Position numbers and translations under genes: made by a program. A model generated the notes under the pieces. That model did not search any database. It had not been told where the DNA came from and was given only the letters and a program-made list of their open reading frames with translations. Below are positions 1-10,182 of a stretch of DNA of 64,000 bases, piece after piece (the first letter of the stretch is position 1; each line of letters begins with the position of its first letter). This DNA comes from Bacteroidales bacterium. Its GTDB lineage: Bacteria; Bacteroidota; Bacteroidia; Bacteroidales; BM520. The stretch lies in assembly GCA_016285515.1 (NCBI GenBank), contig JAEEQW010000001.1:124001-188000 (forward strand), read 5' to 3'.

Positions 1-1081
1 TGTTCTCAAAGGTTTCGATTCTGTACGGAGCCTGTTCGACCTTGTTATCCTGTTCAATAATCCTGTCATAAATATATTCGCTTTGCGGATGTATATTGTC
101 CATTGCGTTAGGTAGTGGTTGGACAGTGGAATCAGACAGGTTCTGGGTTTTGATGATTTGGTTCAGAGTTGCATGAAGTTCGTTGACTTCCGCTTTCATG
201 TCGAAGAGAATCTTGTAAAGGATGTCCCGTTCTGTCATGCTGAGGGTTTCTTCCTTGCTTGATGATTCGCTCATGAGGACCGGCAGCATGGAATTATTCG
301 AGTCAGGCAGATATTTTTTTAGAATCTCAGGTGTGATTAGTCTGTCTTTTTCAATGATGGATATCTGTTCAGTCACGTTTTTCAGCTGGCGCACATTGCC
401 CTCCCAGCGGTAGTTCTTCAGCATTACCGAAGCTTCCGGGGTCAGTTCAATCTGAGGCATATTGTATGCTTCTGAGCATCCCATGGCGAATTTCCTGAAA
501 AGAAGGGGGATATCGTCTTTTCTTTCACGCAGTGGCGGGATGAATATAGGTACTGTGTTGAGACGATAGTAGAGGTCCATACGGAATTTGCCCTTCTGTA
601 TGCTCTGGTGCATGTTATCGTTTGTGGCGGCTACTACTCTGACATTGGTTTTCTGTACTTTGGATGAGCCGACCTTGATAAATTCACCTGTTTCGAGCAC
701 ACGAAGCAGACGCACTTGAGTTGTGAGAGGCAGTTCTGCCACTTCATCAAGGAAAATTGTGCCGCCGTCAGCAGTTTCGAAATATCCTTTGCGGGACTCT
801 GTGGCTCCAGTGAATGAGCCTTTCTCATGGCCGAACAGTTCACTGTCAATGGTTCCTTCCGGAATTGCACCGCAGTTGACGGCTATGTATGGATGCTGTT
901 TGCGGGGACTGAGCTTGTGGATGATGTTGGGAAAGAACTCCTTTCCCACACCGCTTTCACCTTGTATCAGGACAGTGATGTCCACCTTCGCAACCTGACA
1001 TGCGATTTCAATTGCATGATTCAACGCCGGCGTGTTGCCGATGATACCGAATTGTCTTTTAATTGTCTGTATGTCTTCCAT
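1..1081 (-). CDS. sigma-54 interaction domain (NtrC-type AAA+) transcriptional regulator, 3' end truncated by window edge
   Basis: Reverse-strand reading from ATG at 1081: MEDIQTIKRQFGIIGNTPALNHAIEIACQVAKVDITVLIQGESGVGKE...FGHEKGSFTGA...GGTIFLDEVAELPLTTQVRLLRVLE; Walker A, GAFTGA-like and Walker B motifs. Confidence 0.9.
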   Translation of the reverse strand, partial: MEDIQTIKRQFGIIGNTPALNHAIEIACQVAKVDITVLIQGESGVGKEFFPNIIHKLSPRKQHPYIAVNCGAIPEGTIDSELFGHEKGSFTGATESRKGYFETADGGTIFLDEVAELPLTTQVRLLRVLETGEFIKVGSSKVQKTNVRVVAATNDNMHQSIQKGKFRMDLYYRLNTVPIFIPPLRERKDDIPLLFRKFAMGCSEAYNMPQIELTPEASVMLKNYRWEGNVRQLKNVTEQISIIEKDRLITPEILKKYLPDSNNSMLPVLMSESSSKEETLSMTERDILYKILFDMKAEVNELHATLNQIIKTQNLSDSTVQPLPNAMDNIHPQSEYIYDRIIEQDNKVEQAPYRIETFEN

Positions 1082-1132
1082 TGTGGTCTGTTATCCTATG
1101 ACAGTAATGGCCGTTGATTGTTTGATTTTACT

Positions 1133-3604
1133 CTATCTGATAGTTGCACCGAATTCTTTGCCGTACAGGTTGATAAGCTGGGTCATGGTCTTCTCAATCT
1201 GTTCATCGGTCAGTGTCTTGTCATCATCGCGCAGGAAATAAGCGATAGCGTAGGATTTTTTGCCGACTCCCACCGTAATGCCCTCATACACGTCAAACAG
1301 ATTCATTGAATTGATTGTCTTGCCGCCTTTCTGACGGGTAAGGTTCACTATGTCAGAATACTTTACCTGCTTGTCAACAACAATGGCAAGGTCTCTTCTG
1401 GTATCGTTGAATTTAGGTAACGGAGAGAAGGAAATTTTGTTTCTGCCTTTGAGTTTCAGTGCGTTAGCCCAAAGAATATCAGAGAAGAAAACATTCTGTT
1501 TGATGTCATAATAATCAAGCAGATTCTGTGGAACCTCGCAAATCTGTGCAATTTCGGTCTTGTCTATTCTGATGAGGAGGGTTTTGCCAAAGATGCCGTC
1601 GATTTCTTCTTCATTTTCACGTTTCATATCAATACCTATTCTATGAAGCAGGCGTAATGTGTCGGATTTTATGTCGAAGAATGTAGCATCTCTTTTTTGG
1701 GCATACCATGATTCATTGACATAGTTGCCTGTTGCGAAAATTGCGAGATGCTGTACCTCTTCATATTTCTTGTCCACATTTTTGCTGTCGGCGAATTCCG
1801 GATGGTATGAATAAACATTGCCGAATTCGAAGAATTTAAGTCCTTTGGCCTTACGGTTGATGTTGTAAATTATCGACTGCAGTCCACCGAAAATCAGGCT
1901 GCGGCGCATAATGTTGAGTTCCTTCGACAACGGGTTGAGGACTCTGACGTTGTTTTCCGGTGCAAAGGCGGGAACTAACTTTGACAGCTCTTCAGCACAT
2001 AAGGAATTGTTCATTATCTGCATGTAGCCGTTGTCGCACAAGAAGTCGCCTGCTATTTCCCCGACTTTTTCAGGGTCTGGTTTTGGGGTGTTGCCAAAAG
2101 TGAAGTTCTGTTCACGTCCTATTTCAATATTGTTGTAACCGTATATGCGGAGTACTTCCTCAATGACATCAGCTTCACGATATACATCGTATTTTGCAGT
2201 CGGGACACCGACTACCAGCTGATCATTATCATTGGATACGATGTCGAAGTCCATTGACTGGAGTATGAAAATGATTTCTTCCTTAGGTATCTCTTTGCCT
2301 ATCAGTCTGTTGACTCTGTCGTATAACAATGTCACCTGTTTTCTTGGAATAGGGTTTGGATATACATCAGTGATTTCGGAAGATATTTTTCCGCCGGCAA
2401 TCTCCTTAATGAGCAGGGCTGCACGTTTTAGAGCAAAAATGGTCATTTCAGGATCTACACCGCGTTCATATCTGAATGATGCATCGGTCTGGAGACCGTG
2501 ACGTTTGGAGGTTTTTCTGATGGTAGGTGGGTCGAAGACGGCAGCTTCAATGAAAACATTGGTGGTGTTTTCGCTGATGCCTGATTTTTCACCGCCGAAT
2601 ACTCCAGCAATTACCATACCCTCGTTTTCGTCACAGATGATTAAGTCTTCACTGCTGAGTTTTCTGTCAATGCCGTCAAGAGTCCTCAGAACAGTATCCT
2701 GAGGCAGTTTCTTTACGATGATATGTTTTCCGCCAATCTTGTCCGCATCGAATGTATGAAGAGGATGACCCGTTTCAAACAATACGAAGTTGCTGATATC
2801 GACTACGTTGTTGATTGGTTTGAGACCTATTGACATGAGGCGTTTTTTCAACCATTCCGGGGATTCGGCGACTGTGACGCCGGATACGCTGACACCTGCA
2901 TAACGAAGGCAGGCTTGCGAATCCTCTATGGTTATTTTGACGTTGAGGTCATGATTGTCAGCCTTGAAACCGGATACGTCCGGCATCTTTAGTTTTACGA
3001 ATTCCTTTTTGCCGGCATTGTAGTTGTCAAGACTGAGCAGCGCACACAGGTCACGTGTTACGCCGATGTGTCCGGTTGCATCGGAACGGTTGGCGGTAAG
3101 ACCTATTTCAAAGCCATACTCGTCGTTGAGTCCGAGAAATTCCTTTAAAGGAGTTCCGGGAACGGCGGAAGGGTCGAGAACCATGATTCCATCGTGCGAT
3201 GTCCCGAGACAAAGCTCGTCCTCTGCACAAATCATTCCCTCGGAAACGCAGCCGCGTAACTTGCCTTTTTTAATAGTGATAGGCTTTTCGCCAAAAAATA
3301 ATGTGGTGCCGATGGTGGCAACTGCAACTTTCTGACCTGCAGCAACATTCGGTGCGCCGCAGACAATGTCGAGAGGCGTGTCACCGCCAATATTTACTTT
3401 TGTCACATGCAGATGGTCGGAATTAGGATGTTCCTCGCATGTCAGCACTTCTCCGACAACGACACCCTTGAGACCACCCTTCACTAATTCTTCCTTTTCT
3501 AATGTTTCAACTTCCAAACCGCAGAATGTCAGTTTGTCAGAAACTTCTTCTGCCGACAGATTACAATCGACATAATCCTTTAACCAAGAATAAGAAACCT
3601 TCAT
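1133..3604 (-). CDS. pheT: phenylalanyl-tRNA synthetase beta subunit
   Basis: 823 aa; N-terminal tRNA-binding domain, B3/B4, B5 and C-terminal anticodon-binding (FDX-ACB) regions recognisable. Confidence 0.95.
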   Translation of the reverse strand: MKVSYSWLKDYVDCNLSAEEVSDKLTFCGLEVETLEKEELVKGGLKGVVVGEVLTCEEHPNSDHLHVTKVNIGGDTPLDIVCGAPNVAAGQKVAVATIGTTLFFGEKPITIKKGKLRGCVSEGMICAEDELCLGTSHDGIMVLDPSAVPGTPLKEFLGLNDEYGFEIGLTANRSDATGHIGVTRDLCALLSLDNYNAGKKEFVKLKMPDVSGFKADNHDLNVKITIEDSQACLRYAGVSVSGVTVAESPEWLKKRLMSIGLKPINNVVDISNFVLFETGHPLHTFDADKIGGKHIIVKKLPQDTVLRTLDGIDRKLSSEDLIICDENEGMVIAGVFGGEKSGISENTTNVFIEAAVFDPPTIRKTSKRHGLQTDASFRYERGVDPEMTIFALKRAALLIKEIAGGKISSEITDVYPNPIPRKQVTLLYDRVNRLIGKEIPKEEIIFILQSMDFDIVSNDNDQLVVGVPTAKYDVYREADVIEEVLRIYGYNNIEIGREQNFTFGNTPKPDPEKVGEIAGDFLCDNGYMQIMNNSLCAEELSKLVPAFAPENNVRVLNPLSKELNIMRRSLIFGGLQSIIYNINRKAKGLKFFEFGNVYSYHPEFADSKNVDKKYEEVQHLAIFATGNYVNESWYAQKRDATFFDIKSDTLRLLHRIGIDMKRENEEEIDGIFGKTLLIRIDKTEIAQICEVPQNLLDYYDIKQNVFFSDILWANALKLKGRNKISFSPLPKFNDTRRDLAIVVDKQVKYSDIVNLTRQKGGKTINSMNLFDVYEGITVGVGKKSYAIAYFLRDDDKTLTDEQIEKTMTQLINLYGKEFGATIR

Positions 3605-3672
3605 TTTCTAAAAAATAAAACAAACTGCAAAATTACAATAATTATTTGAGTAATGTTAAAAATGAATTCCAA

Positions 3673-4941
3673 TTAACGTTTTTTTCCAAGCCTGTAACCG
3701 AAAAGGGCAAAGCAAAGAATGATCACATAACATGGTATCGTAATCCAATAGGCTTGCTGGAAACCGATAACATCATTGAGTTTGCCAAGAATAAGAGGCA
3801 TGACGGCACCACCGGCGATGGCCATGATGAGCAATGCTGAAGCGGTTTTTGTGTGATGTCCCACACCATCAAGTGCCAGTGGCCATATTGCAGGCCATAC
3901 CAGTGAATTGGCAAGTCCCATCAAACATACGAAAAGCACTGTGAGCGGTATGTGCATGGTTATAGGATGGAAAGAGGTAAGGTCAATGAATGGAAATGTT
4001 ATTGATTTTGTGACATCAACACTGAGAGCCAGTATCGCGAAGATAATGCCTAATGTTGAGCAACCAATCAGAGCCTGACGCTGTGACATGACTTTGGGAA
4101 TAAGGGCAACACCGATGAAATAACCTATCACCATGCCCAAAAGCGTGATGCTTGTGAAATATTTTGCAGATATCATGTCAACACCTAAGGCCCTGCCATA
4201 ATTGATTACAGAGTCACCGGCTATGACTTCCACACCGACATAGAAGAACAGGGCAATAATACCGAACCATAGATAAGGATATTGCCATATTGTTTTCTTG
4301 GTGTTCTTTGCCGATTCCTCCTCTTCCTCGTTTGGTTCCGGAAGGTCAACAGCAAGGATGAGAAATCCGAGTGCGACGAGTACGATTGTCATAATGAGAT
4401 ATGGGGTGACCAGCCTGTGAGACAGAACAGTGAGGTCTTCTATCTCGTCAAGTCCGCTGAGCAGTACGGCACCGAGAATGATAGGAGCAAGAATACCTGC
4501 GAATTTGTTGCAGATACCCATGATACTCATACGGCGGGCGGCCGTCTCAATCGGACCGAGAATTGTAACATACGGATTCACAGCTGTCTGCATAAGCGCA
4601 AGCCCTGAACCGAGTATGAACAAACCTAACAGAAACAGAATATATGACCTTGATGAAGCCGCAGGAATAAACAGTGCTGCACCTATGGCCATAACAAAAA
4701 GTCCTATCGCCAAACCTTTCTTAAAACCGGTTTTTTTCAGAATTGCTGATGAAGGCAGTGACCATACAAAATATGAAATATAAAATGCGAATGTTACGAG
4801 ATATGCCTCAAATTGGTTCAATTCGCATGTTTTCTGAAGGAACGGAATCAATGTGCCGTTGAGCCATGTTACGAATCCGAATATGAAATAGAAAACACCT
4901 ATTATGAAAAGGTAGAAAACTTGTTTATTCTTATTTCCCAT
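3673..4941 (-). CDS. sugar MFS transporter (FucP/GluP-like)
   Basis: 422 aa, 12 hydrophobic segments; FGFVTWLNGTLIPFLQKTCELNQFEAYLVTFAFYISYF is typical of the fucose/glucose-galactose permease family. Confidence 0.85.
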   Translation of the reverse strand: MGNKNKQVFYLFIIGVFYFIFGFVTWLNGTLIPFLQKTCELNQFEAYLVTFAFYISYFVWSLPSSAILKKTGFKKGLAIGLFVMAIGAALFIPAASSRSYILFLLGLFILGSGLALMQTAVNPYVTILGPIETAARRMSIMGICNKFAGILAPIILGAVLLSGLDEIEDLTVLSHRLVTPYLIMTIVLVALGFLILAVDLPEPNEEEEESAKNTKKTIWQYPYLWFGIIALFFYVGVEVIAGDSVINYGRALGVDMISAKYFTSITLLGMVIGYFIGVALIPKVMSQRQALIGCSTLGIIFAILALSVDVTKSITFPFIDLTSFHPITMHIPLTVLFVCLMGLANSLVWPAIWPLALDGVGHHTKTASALLIMAIAGGAVMPLILGKLNDVIGFQQAYWITIPCYVIILCFALFGYRLGKKR

Positions 4942-4975
4942 TTTGTTTATTATTAACTTTATGACTTTATTACTT

Positions 4976-6262
4976 TTATCCTTTCAGCAGTTTCTTCATC
5001 TTCGATTTGTAGTTTTCGACATCGGGTTGGTCGAATGGATTTACTTCGATTGTGTAACCGCTGATGCCGCATGCAAATTCGAACATATAAATGAGCTGTC
5101 CCAATGAATATTCCGAAATCTGAGGTATGGCAATAGTGATGTTTGGAACACCGCCTTCGAGGTGAGCGCTCGTCGTGGCTTTCTGGGCAATCTTGTTGAT
5201 TTGATGGAGACTCTTGCCTGCCACATAGTTGAGATTGTCAATGTCTCCGTCGATTTCGGGGACTGTTATGTCGTGTTTAACCTTATCTACTTGAATTACT
5301 GTTTCAAACAACTTCTTGGTTCCGCCCTGGATGAACTGGCCAAGTGAATGAAGGTCAGTGGTGTTGCTGACACTTGCAGGGAAAAGGCCTTTGCCGTCTT
5401 TGCCCTCGCTTTCGCCGTAGAGCTGTTTCCACCATTCGGAAACATAGTTGAGATTGTCAAGATAGTTGACAAGAATTTCTATATCGAAACCGGCAGCATA
5501 CAGAACATTGCGCGCAATGGCATATTGGTATGCCGGACTATAGATGACCTGGTTTTCGTCAAGGCACATTCCCGCTATGACTCCGGCTCCTTCAAGGATT
5601 TTTTCAATGTCGTATCCGGCAAGCGCAATAGGAAGAAGACCAACAGGTGTCAGAACTGAAAACCTTCCCCCTACATCATCAGGGATGACATATGTGGGGT
5701 ATCCGCACAAATCTGACAGGTTTTTCAGTGTGCCGCGCGATTTGTCGGTGATGGCTATGATTCTGTTTGCAGCCTCGTTTTCACCATATTTCCTGATGAG
5801 ATGCTGGCGCAGGATTCTGAATGCGATGGCAGGTTCGGTGGTGGTGCCCGATTTTGATATAACCACTATGGAATAGTTCTTCTTGTCTAATTTTTCCATC
5901 AGAAGTGACAGGTCAAGCGCGTTGAGGTTGTTGCCTGCAAAAGCGATTTCAGGGAATGATGGTTTCCTGCTGAAATTGAGGGCTTCTGTCACTGCGCGTG
6001 CGCCAAGATAAGAACCGCCAATGCCAATCACGACAATGATGTCTGATTTCTTTTTTTGTTCATTGACATCGTTTTTGATTCTTTCAAGCAGTTCTTTGTC
6101 AGGATTGACTGGAAGATCCATCCATCCTAAGAAATCGTTTCCGGGACCATTTCTTCTGATTAGAGTCTTATAACCATCGTAAACCTGTTCACTTACAGCC
6201 TCTACCAACGGTGTCGGAATATGTTTCAGCGCCTGTTTAGTGTTTATACTGACGTTTTTCAT
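4976..6262 (-). CDS. pgi: glucose-6-phosphate isomerase
   Basis: 428 aa; GIGGSYLGARAV, VISKSGTTTEPAIAFR, GGRFSVLTPVGLLP motifs. Confidence 0.95.
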   Translation of the reverse strand: MKNVSINTKQALKHIPTPLVEAVSEQVYDGYKTLIRRNGPGNDFLGWMDLPVNPDKELLERIKNDVNEQKKKSDIIVVIGIGGSYLGARAVTEALNFSRKPSFPEIAFAGNNLNALDLSLLMEKLDKKNYSIVVISKSGTTTEPAIAFRILRQHLIRKYGENEAANRIIAITDKSRGTLKNLSDLCGYPTYVIPDDVGGRFSVLTPVGLLPIALAGYDIEKILEGAGVIAGMCLDENQVIYSPAYQYAIARNVLYAAGFDIEILVNYLDNLNYVSEWWKQLYGESEGKDGKGLFPASVSNTTDLHSLGQFIQGGTKKLFETVIQVDKVKHDITVPEIDGDIDNLNYVAGKSLHQINKIAQKATTSAHLEGGVPNITIAIPQISEYSLGQLIYMFEFACGISGYTIEVNPFDQPDVENYKSKMKKLLKG

Positions 6263-6266
6263 ATTT

Positions 6267-7763
6267 TTATTTTATGTTATTTTGTTGTAGTTTATTGGTT
6301 TGCAAAGTTATATAATTTATTTCAGTTATGCCGTCACGGGTCATGGTAATTTTATACCCCTTGTATTCCTGCTGCTCTTCATATTGGAATTGCATCACAA
6401 TGTAAAGAGAGTATGTCTTCTCTGTTGTGTTGGTGTGCACCTCGCCGTCATCGTTAAGAACATTAAGCGTAACCTGCGGGTTGTCCATCTTTTGTGTGAA
6501 ATGGAATATATGAAATCTTGTGATGTCGTAGATACCGGTGAAATCATAGTTATACTGGCTTTTCAGTATTTCATTGTCAATGAAGACTTTCTTCCGGTAT
6601 AGAATGATTTTTTCATCGCTTGTCCCATTGATCGAATCGAGATAGGAACGATTCCGTATGTCGAGAACCTCCTGCGGGGTTTTGTCAGCGGTGATGAAAT
6701 CCATGCCTTCTTTCTCCCATCCTGTCTCGTTGTTTTTGATACTTATAACTGTCTTATTGTCAAAATATTTGCCTTTCAACTGATATGCAAAAAGACTTCT
6801 CATGATTTCTTTAAGCCTGTCTTTGAGCATGTATGCAATTACGAGTATGATGAAAATAAGCGTGGGATAGTTTCCGAGATATTTTTGGAACGGCAGGGCA
6901 ATAAGTGTGGTAATGACCATTGCTATGCCTGCAGCTACCCCAAAAACCACCTGTTGGGCTACGGTTCCATCTTGAATAGTGTTTATTTTCAGATATAAAG
7001 CACTTTCAATGTGCTTTCTGAGAAGTCTGTGATGGGCTACGAGTTCCCTGTTGTTGCTTTCATCACCGTCAATGCTGTAGGAATATCCCATGGACATTTT
7101 GTATTCCTTCTCATCGTGTATGAATTTCTTCATTGAGGCAATCAGATGGTTGAAACTCTCATCATGAAGACTTTCAATGTGTTTTATTATCGCTATTGTT
7201 TTAATAGCCACATTATGGCTCATGTATTCGTCAGCGAAGGAAAATTCCATTTTTTCATCTGCTGTTAATGTCGGCACATCAATGATTTCCCACAAATTGC
7301 GGTAGCTGCTAAGGATATCTCTTATATGTTGCAGATAATCAGTGCATTTGGCAATGATATCTGCTTTGTCCTTTGTTTTTATTATGCTGTCGGACTCTTC
7401 ACGCAGTGAGCTGTTGAATATCGTGGTAAACATTTTTGTCTGAAAGATGTAGTCGGTGACATTCGTTTTTGTGGGTGAAGATGCCGCTTTATTGAAGGCG
7501 TTGCGGATATTATTGTATGGTACAGCATCATTGCTGACTATATCGCACAACAAGTATCTGGGCGTTATTAGCCTGATATTTGACTTTACGTCCTTGTAAA
7601 ATTGTTCGTTGCTGTATGTTGATGAATTGATGTCGAGTCCATTGGGAATGAAAATCCACGAGTTGATGCTGAAATTGTTTTCACGCAGTTTGCTTCTGCC
7701 TGAAAAACCGATTTTAAACTCAATCGAGAATTTGTCGTGGATTTTTGTTTTGATGTCTATCAT
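6267..7763 (-). CDS. conserved hypothetical protein with central transmembrane pair
   Basis: 498 aa ORF; two hydrophobic stretches (QQVVFGVAAGIAMVITTLIALPF / YPTLIFIILVIAYML). Confidence 0.7.
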   Translation of the reverse strand: MIDIKTKIHDKFSIEFKIGFSGRSKLRENNFSINSWIFIPNGLDINSSTYSNEQFYKDVKSNIRLITPRYLLCDIVSNDAVPYNNIRNAFNKAASSPTKTNVTDYIFQTKMFTTIFNSSLREESDSIIKTKDKADIIAKCTDYLQHIRDILSSYRNLWEIIDVPTLTADEKMEFSFADEYMSHNVAIKTIAIIKHIESLHDESFNHLIASMKKFIHDEKEYKMSMGYSYSIDGDESNNRELVAHHRLLRKHIESALYLKINTIQDGTVAQQVVFGVAAGIAMVITTLIALPFQKYLGNYPTLIFIILVIAYMLKDRLKEIMRSLFAYQLKGKYFDNKTVISIKNNETGWEKEGMDFITADKTPQEVLDIRNRSYLDSINGTSDEKIILYRKKVFIDNEILKSQYNYDFTGIYDITRFHIFHFTQKMDNPQVTLNVLNDDGEVHTNTTEKTYSLYIVMQFQYEEQQEYKGYKITMTRDGITEINYITLQTNKLQQNNIK

Positions 7764-8238
7764 GATTCCAGTTTTTATACGGGTTCTTCATCAGCATTGA
7801 GTTGAAGTATTCAGGTCTGCCCGTAACTTCCCGTCCCAACCATGCCGGTTTGTCGAAAGGTTCATCCTCATAGGCAAGTTCCACTTCTGCGATGGTAAGC
7901 CCTTCATTGTCGTCATGGAACTCATCGACTTCCCAGGTGTGCTTCCCGTCGGTGTTTTTCACGAGATAACGGGTTTTTTCAATAATACCCGGCTCTGCCA
8001 ATTCGAGCAGCGATTTTGCTTCATCTGCGGGAATTTCCTTTTCCCATTCGAAACGGGCTGCACCACTTGCATTACTTATGCCTTTGATTGTAATATACCC
8101 CTTGTCGCCTTTGAGTCTGATGCGGACGATACGTTCCGGGACGCTGCAAAGGTAACCTTGCGTTATAGGTGTGGCTTTGTAAGCATCAGCTTTGAATTCG
8201 CCTTTTACCAAAAACTTTCTTTCTATCTCCTGTCCCAT
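7720..8238 (-). CDS. CYTH domain protein (class IV adenylate cyclase / triphosphatase-like)
   Basis: N-terminus MGQEIERKFLVKGEF (ExExK motif); EFHDDNEGLTIAEVEL near the C-terminus. Confidence 0.9.
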   Translation of the reverse strand: MGQEIERKFLVKGEFKADAYKATPITQGYLCSVPERIVRIRLKGDKGYITIKGISNASGAARFEWEKEIPADEAKSLLELAEPGIIEKTRYLVKNTDGKHTWEVDEFHDDNEGLTIAEVELAYEDEPFDKPAWLGREVTGRPEYFNSMLMKNPYKNWNHDRHQNKNPRQILD

Positions 8239-8262
8239 GATTATAGGTTTGCTGAAGGTTAG

Positions 8263-9168
8263 TCAATGTGTGAGCAGGTGGTCGTCAAACATCTTGACAA
8301 ATGCCGCATTTACGCCGTGCCCCGGCTTATATGCTGTGATTTTGCCGCAGAGAGGCTTTCCTAAAATAGCCAAATCACCAAGCAAGTCGAGGAGTTTGTG
8401 GTATGCAGGCTCATCGGCATTGCGGAATGTTGTATTGTTTAGTGTGTGGTTTGGAGTCACCTCTATGCCGCTGCAGTTGAACAGTTCTTCCAACGAATTT
8501 TTCTCCTCATTGCTTAGAGATATGTCGGCAAAGACCAAAGCGTTGTCAATGCTGCCGCCCTTGATGAGTCCGTGCGTGCGAAGATAGGACAATTCGCTGA
8601 GAAACACGAATGTACGGGATGAGGCTATGGCTTCGACATTATCACCTGTATTGTATGTTACTGTATGTTTGCCTATCGGCTGTCGGAAATTTATGGTAAC
8701 CTCCGCTGAAAATTCATCCGCAGGCTCAACCTTTATCCATGAATCGCTTTTGGAGTCGATGTATGCGAACTGTTGTCTGACTTTGATTATGGGTTTTTCT
8801 GCCTGTTGCTTTACAATCAGTGGTTTAAGTGCATTGACAATTGGTTTGGCACTACCGTCGAGTATTGGGAGTTCGGCACTGGTAATCATTATTTTCAGGT
8901 TATCTATACCTAACAGATGAAATGAAGCCATGAAATGTTCAATGGTGATGGCTGATACGTTATCCGAAGATATGGTGGTGCTTCTGTCGAATGATGACAG
9001 ATTCTTAGGTATAGCCTTGATTTCCGGTTGGTTTTCGAGATCCGTTCTTACAAACACAATGCCTGTATTTTCATTGGCAGGACAAATGGTGGCTTCACAA
9101 TATCTGCCGGTATGCAGTCCGTTGCCTGACAGTGTGACAGGTTTACTTATTGTTTTTTGCAGCATCAT
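8263..9168 (-). CDS. lpxC: UDP-3-O-acyl-N-acetylglucosamine deacetylase, stand-alone
   Basis: 301 aa; [17 protein letters not shown] and KPGHGVN motifs with expected metal ligands; ORF stops right after the LpxC domain. Confidence 0.92.
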   Translation of the reverse strand: MMLQKTISKPVTLSGNGLHTGRYCEATICPANENTGIVFVRTDLENQPEIKAIPKNLSSFDRSTTISSDNVSAITIEHFMASFHLLGIDNLKIMITSAELPILDGSAKPIVNALKPLIVKQQAEKPIIKVRQQFAYIDSKSDSWIKVEPADEFSAEVTINFRQPIGKHTVTYNTGDNVEAIASSRTFVFLSELSYLRTHGLIKGGSIDNALVFADISLSNEEKNSLEELFNCSGIEVTPNHTLNNTTFRNADEPAYHKLLDLLGDLAILGKPLCGKITAYKPGHGVNAAFVKMFDDHLLTH

Positions 9169-10162
9169 CTAATTCATTTAATCTTTTTGGAAGATTGCGG
9201 AAGCAGGCGTAACTGCGCAGATATGATTTTTGGTTGAATGCCGGAGAGCCCATCAAGGTTTCGTTATCACCGATGTTGTGTATGATACCTGACTGGGAGA
9301 CGATTCTTACATTGTTGCCTATGGTCAGATGGTCGGAGATGCCTACTTGTCCGCCTATCAGACAGTTATGGCCGATTTTAGTTGAACCTGCAACGACTGA
9401 CTGGGCAGCGATGACAGTGTTCGCTCCGATTTCAACGTTGTGAGCGATGTGGACGAGATTGTCGAGTTTCACTCCATTGTTGATGACTGTCGAGCCGAGA
9501 GTTGATTTGTCAATGGCTGAATTTGCACCGATTTCCACATCATTGCCTATTATGACATTGCCAAGTTGTGGCACTTTCACGTTGATGCCATTTTCCTGAG
9601 TGAATCCGAAACCGTCGGAACCGATGACGACACCTGCATGAATCAGACAGTTACTGCCCACGTGGCAGTTGTCGTAAATTTTTGTCCCCGGCATAAGCGT
9701 AGTGCCTGGGCCTATTGTAACGTTTGCGCCCAAGAAAACCTGCGGGTAAATCTTGCAGTTGTCACCGATGACTGCATTTTTCATAATTACAGTCGTATCG
9801 CCTATGTAGCAGTCGTTGCCGATTTTAGCAGTATTGTCGATGAATGCGTTTGATGAGATGCCGGCGAGGTCGTTTTTTGTCAGTTTGTCGTACATCCTTA
9901 TCAGTTCCACGAAGGCCTGATGTGCGTCTTCAACAACTATCAGCGTTGTATTGCATTGACAGTCAGGGACTAATTTTCTTGTTATGATGATAGCCTCAGC
10001 TTTTGTTTCGGACAAATATTTGACATACTGCGGTGCCCCAATGAAACTGATGGTTCTCGGTTGGGTGTCTTCTATTTTTGAGAATCCTGAAAAGGATACA
10101 TCGGGATTGCCGATGATGGTGCCGTGAATCATCTCGGCTATTTGTCGTGCGGTGAAGTTCAT
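9143..10162 (-). CDS. lpxD: UDP-3-O-(3-hydroxyacyl)glucosamine N-acyltransferase
   Basis: 339 aa; left-handed beta-helix hexapeptide repeats, IGSDGFGF motif. Confidence 0.95.
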   Translation of the reverse strand: MNFTARQIAEMIHGTIIGNPDVSFSGFSKIEDTQPRTISFIGAPQYVKYLSETKAEAIIITRKLVPDCQCNTTLIVVEDAHQAFVELIRMYDKLTKNDLAGISSNAFIDNTAKIGNDCYIGDTTVIMKNAVIGDNCKIYPQVFLGANVTIGPGTTLMPGTKIYDNCHVGSNCLIHAGVVIGSDGFGFTQENGINVKVPQLGNVIIGNDVEIGANSAIDKSTLGSTVINNGVKLDNLVHIAHNVEIGANTVIAAQSVVAGSTKIGHNCLIGGQVGISDHLTIGNNVRIVSQSGIIHNIGDNETLMGSPAFNQKSYLRSYACFRNLPKRLNELDDAAKNNK

Positions 10163-10182
10163 GGTAAGTTAGAAGTTGTTGA

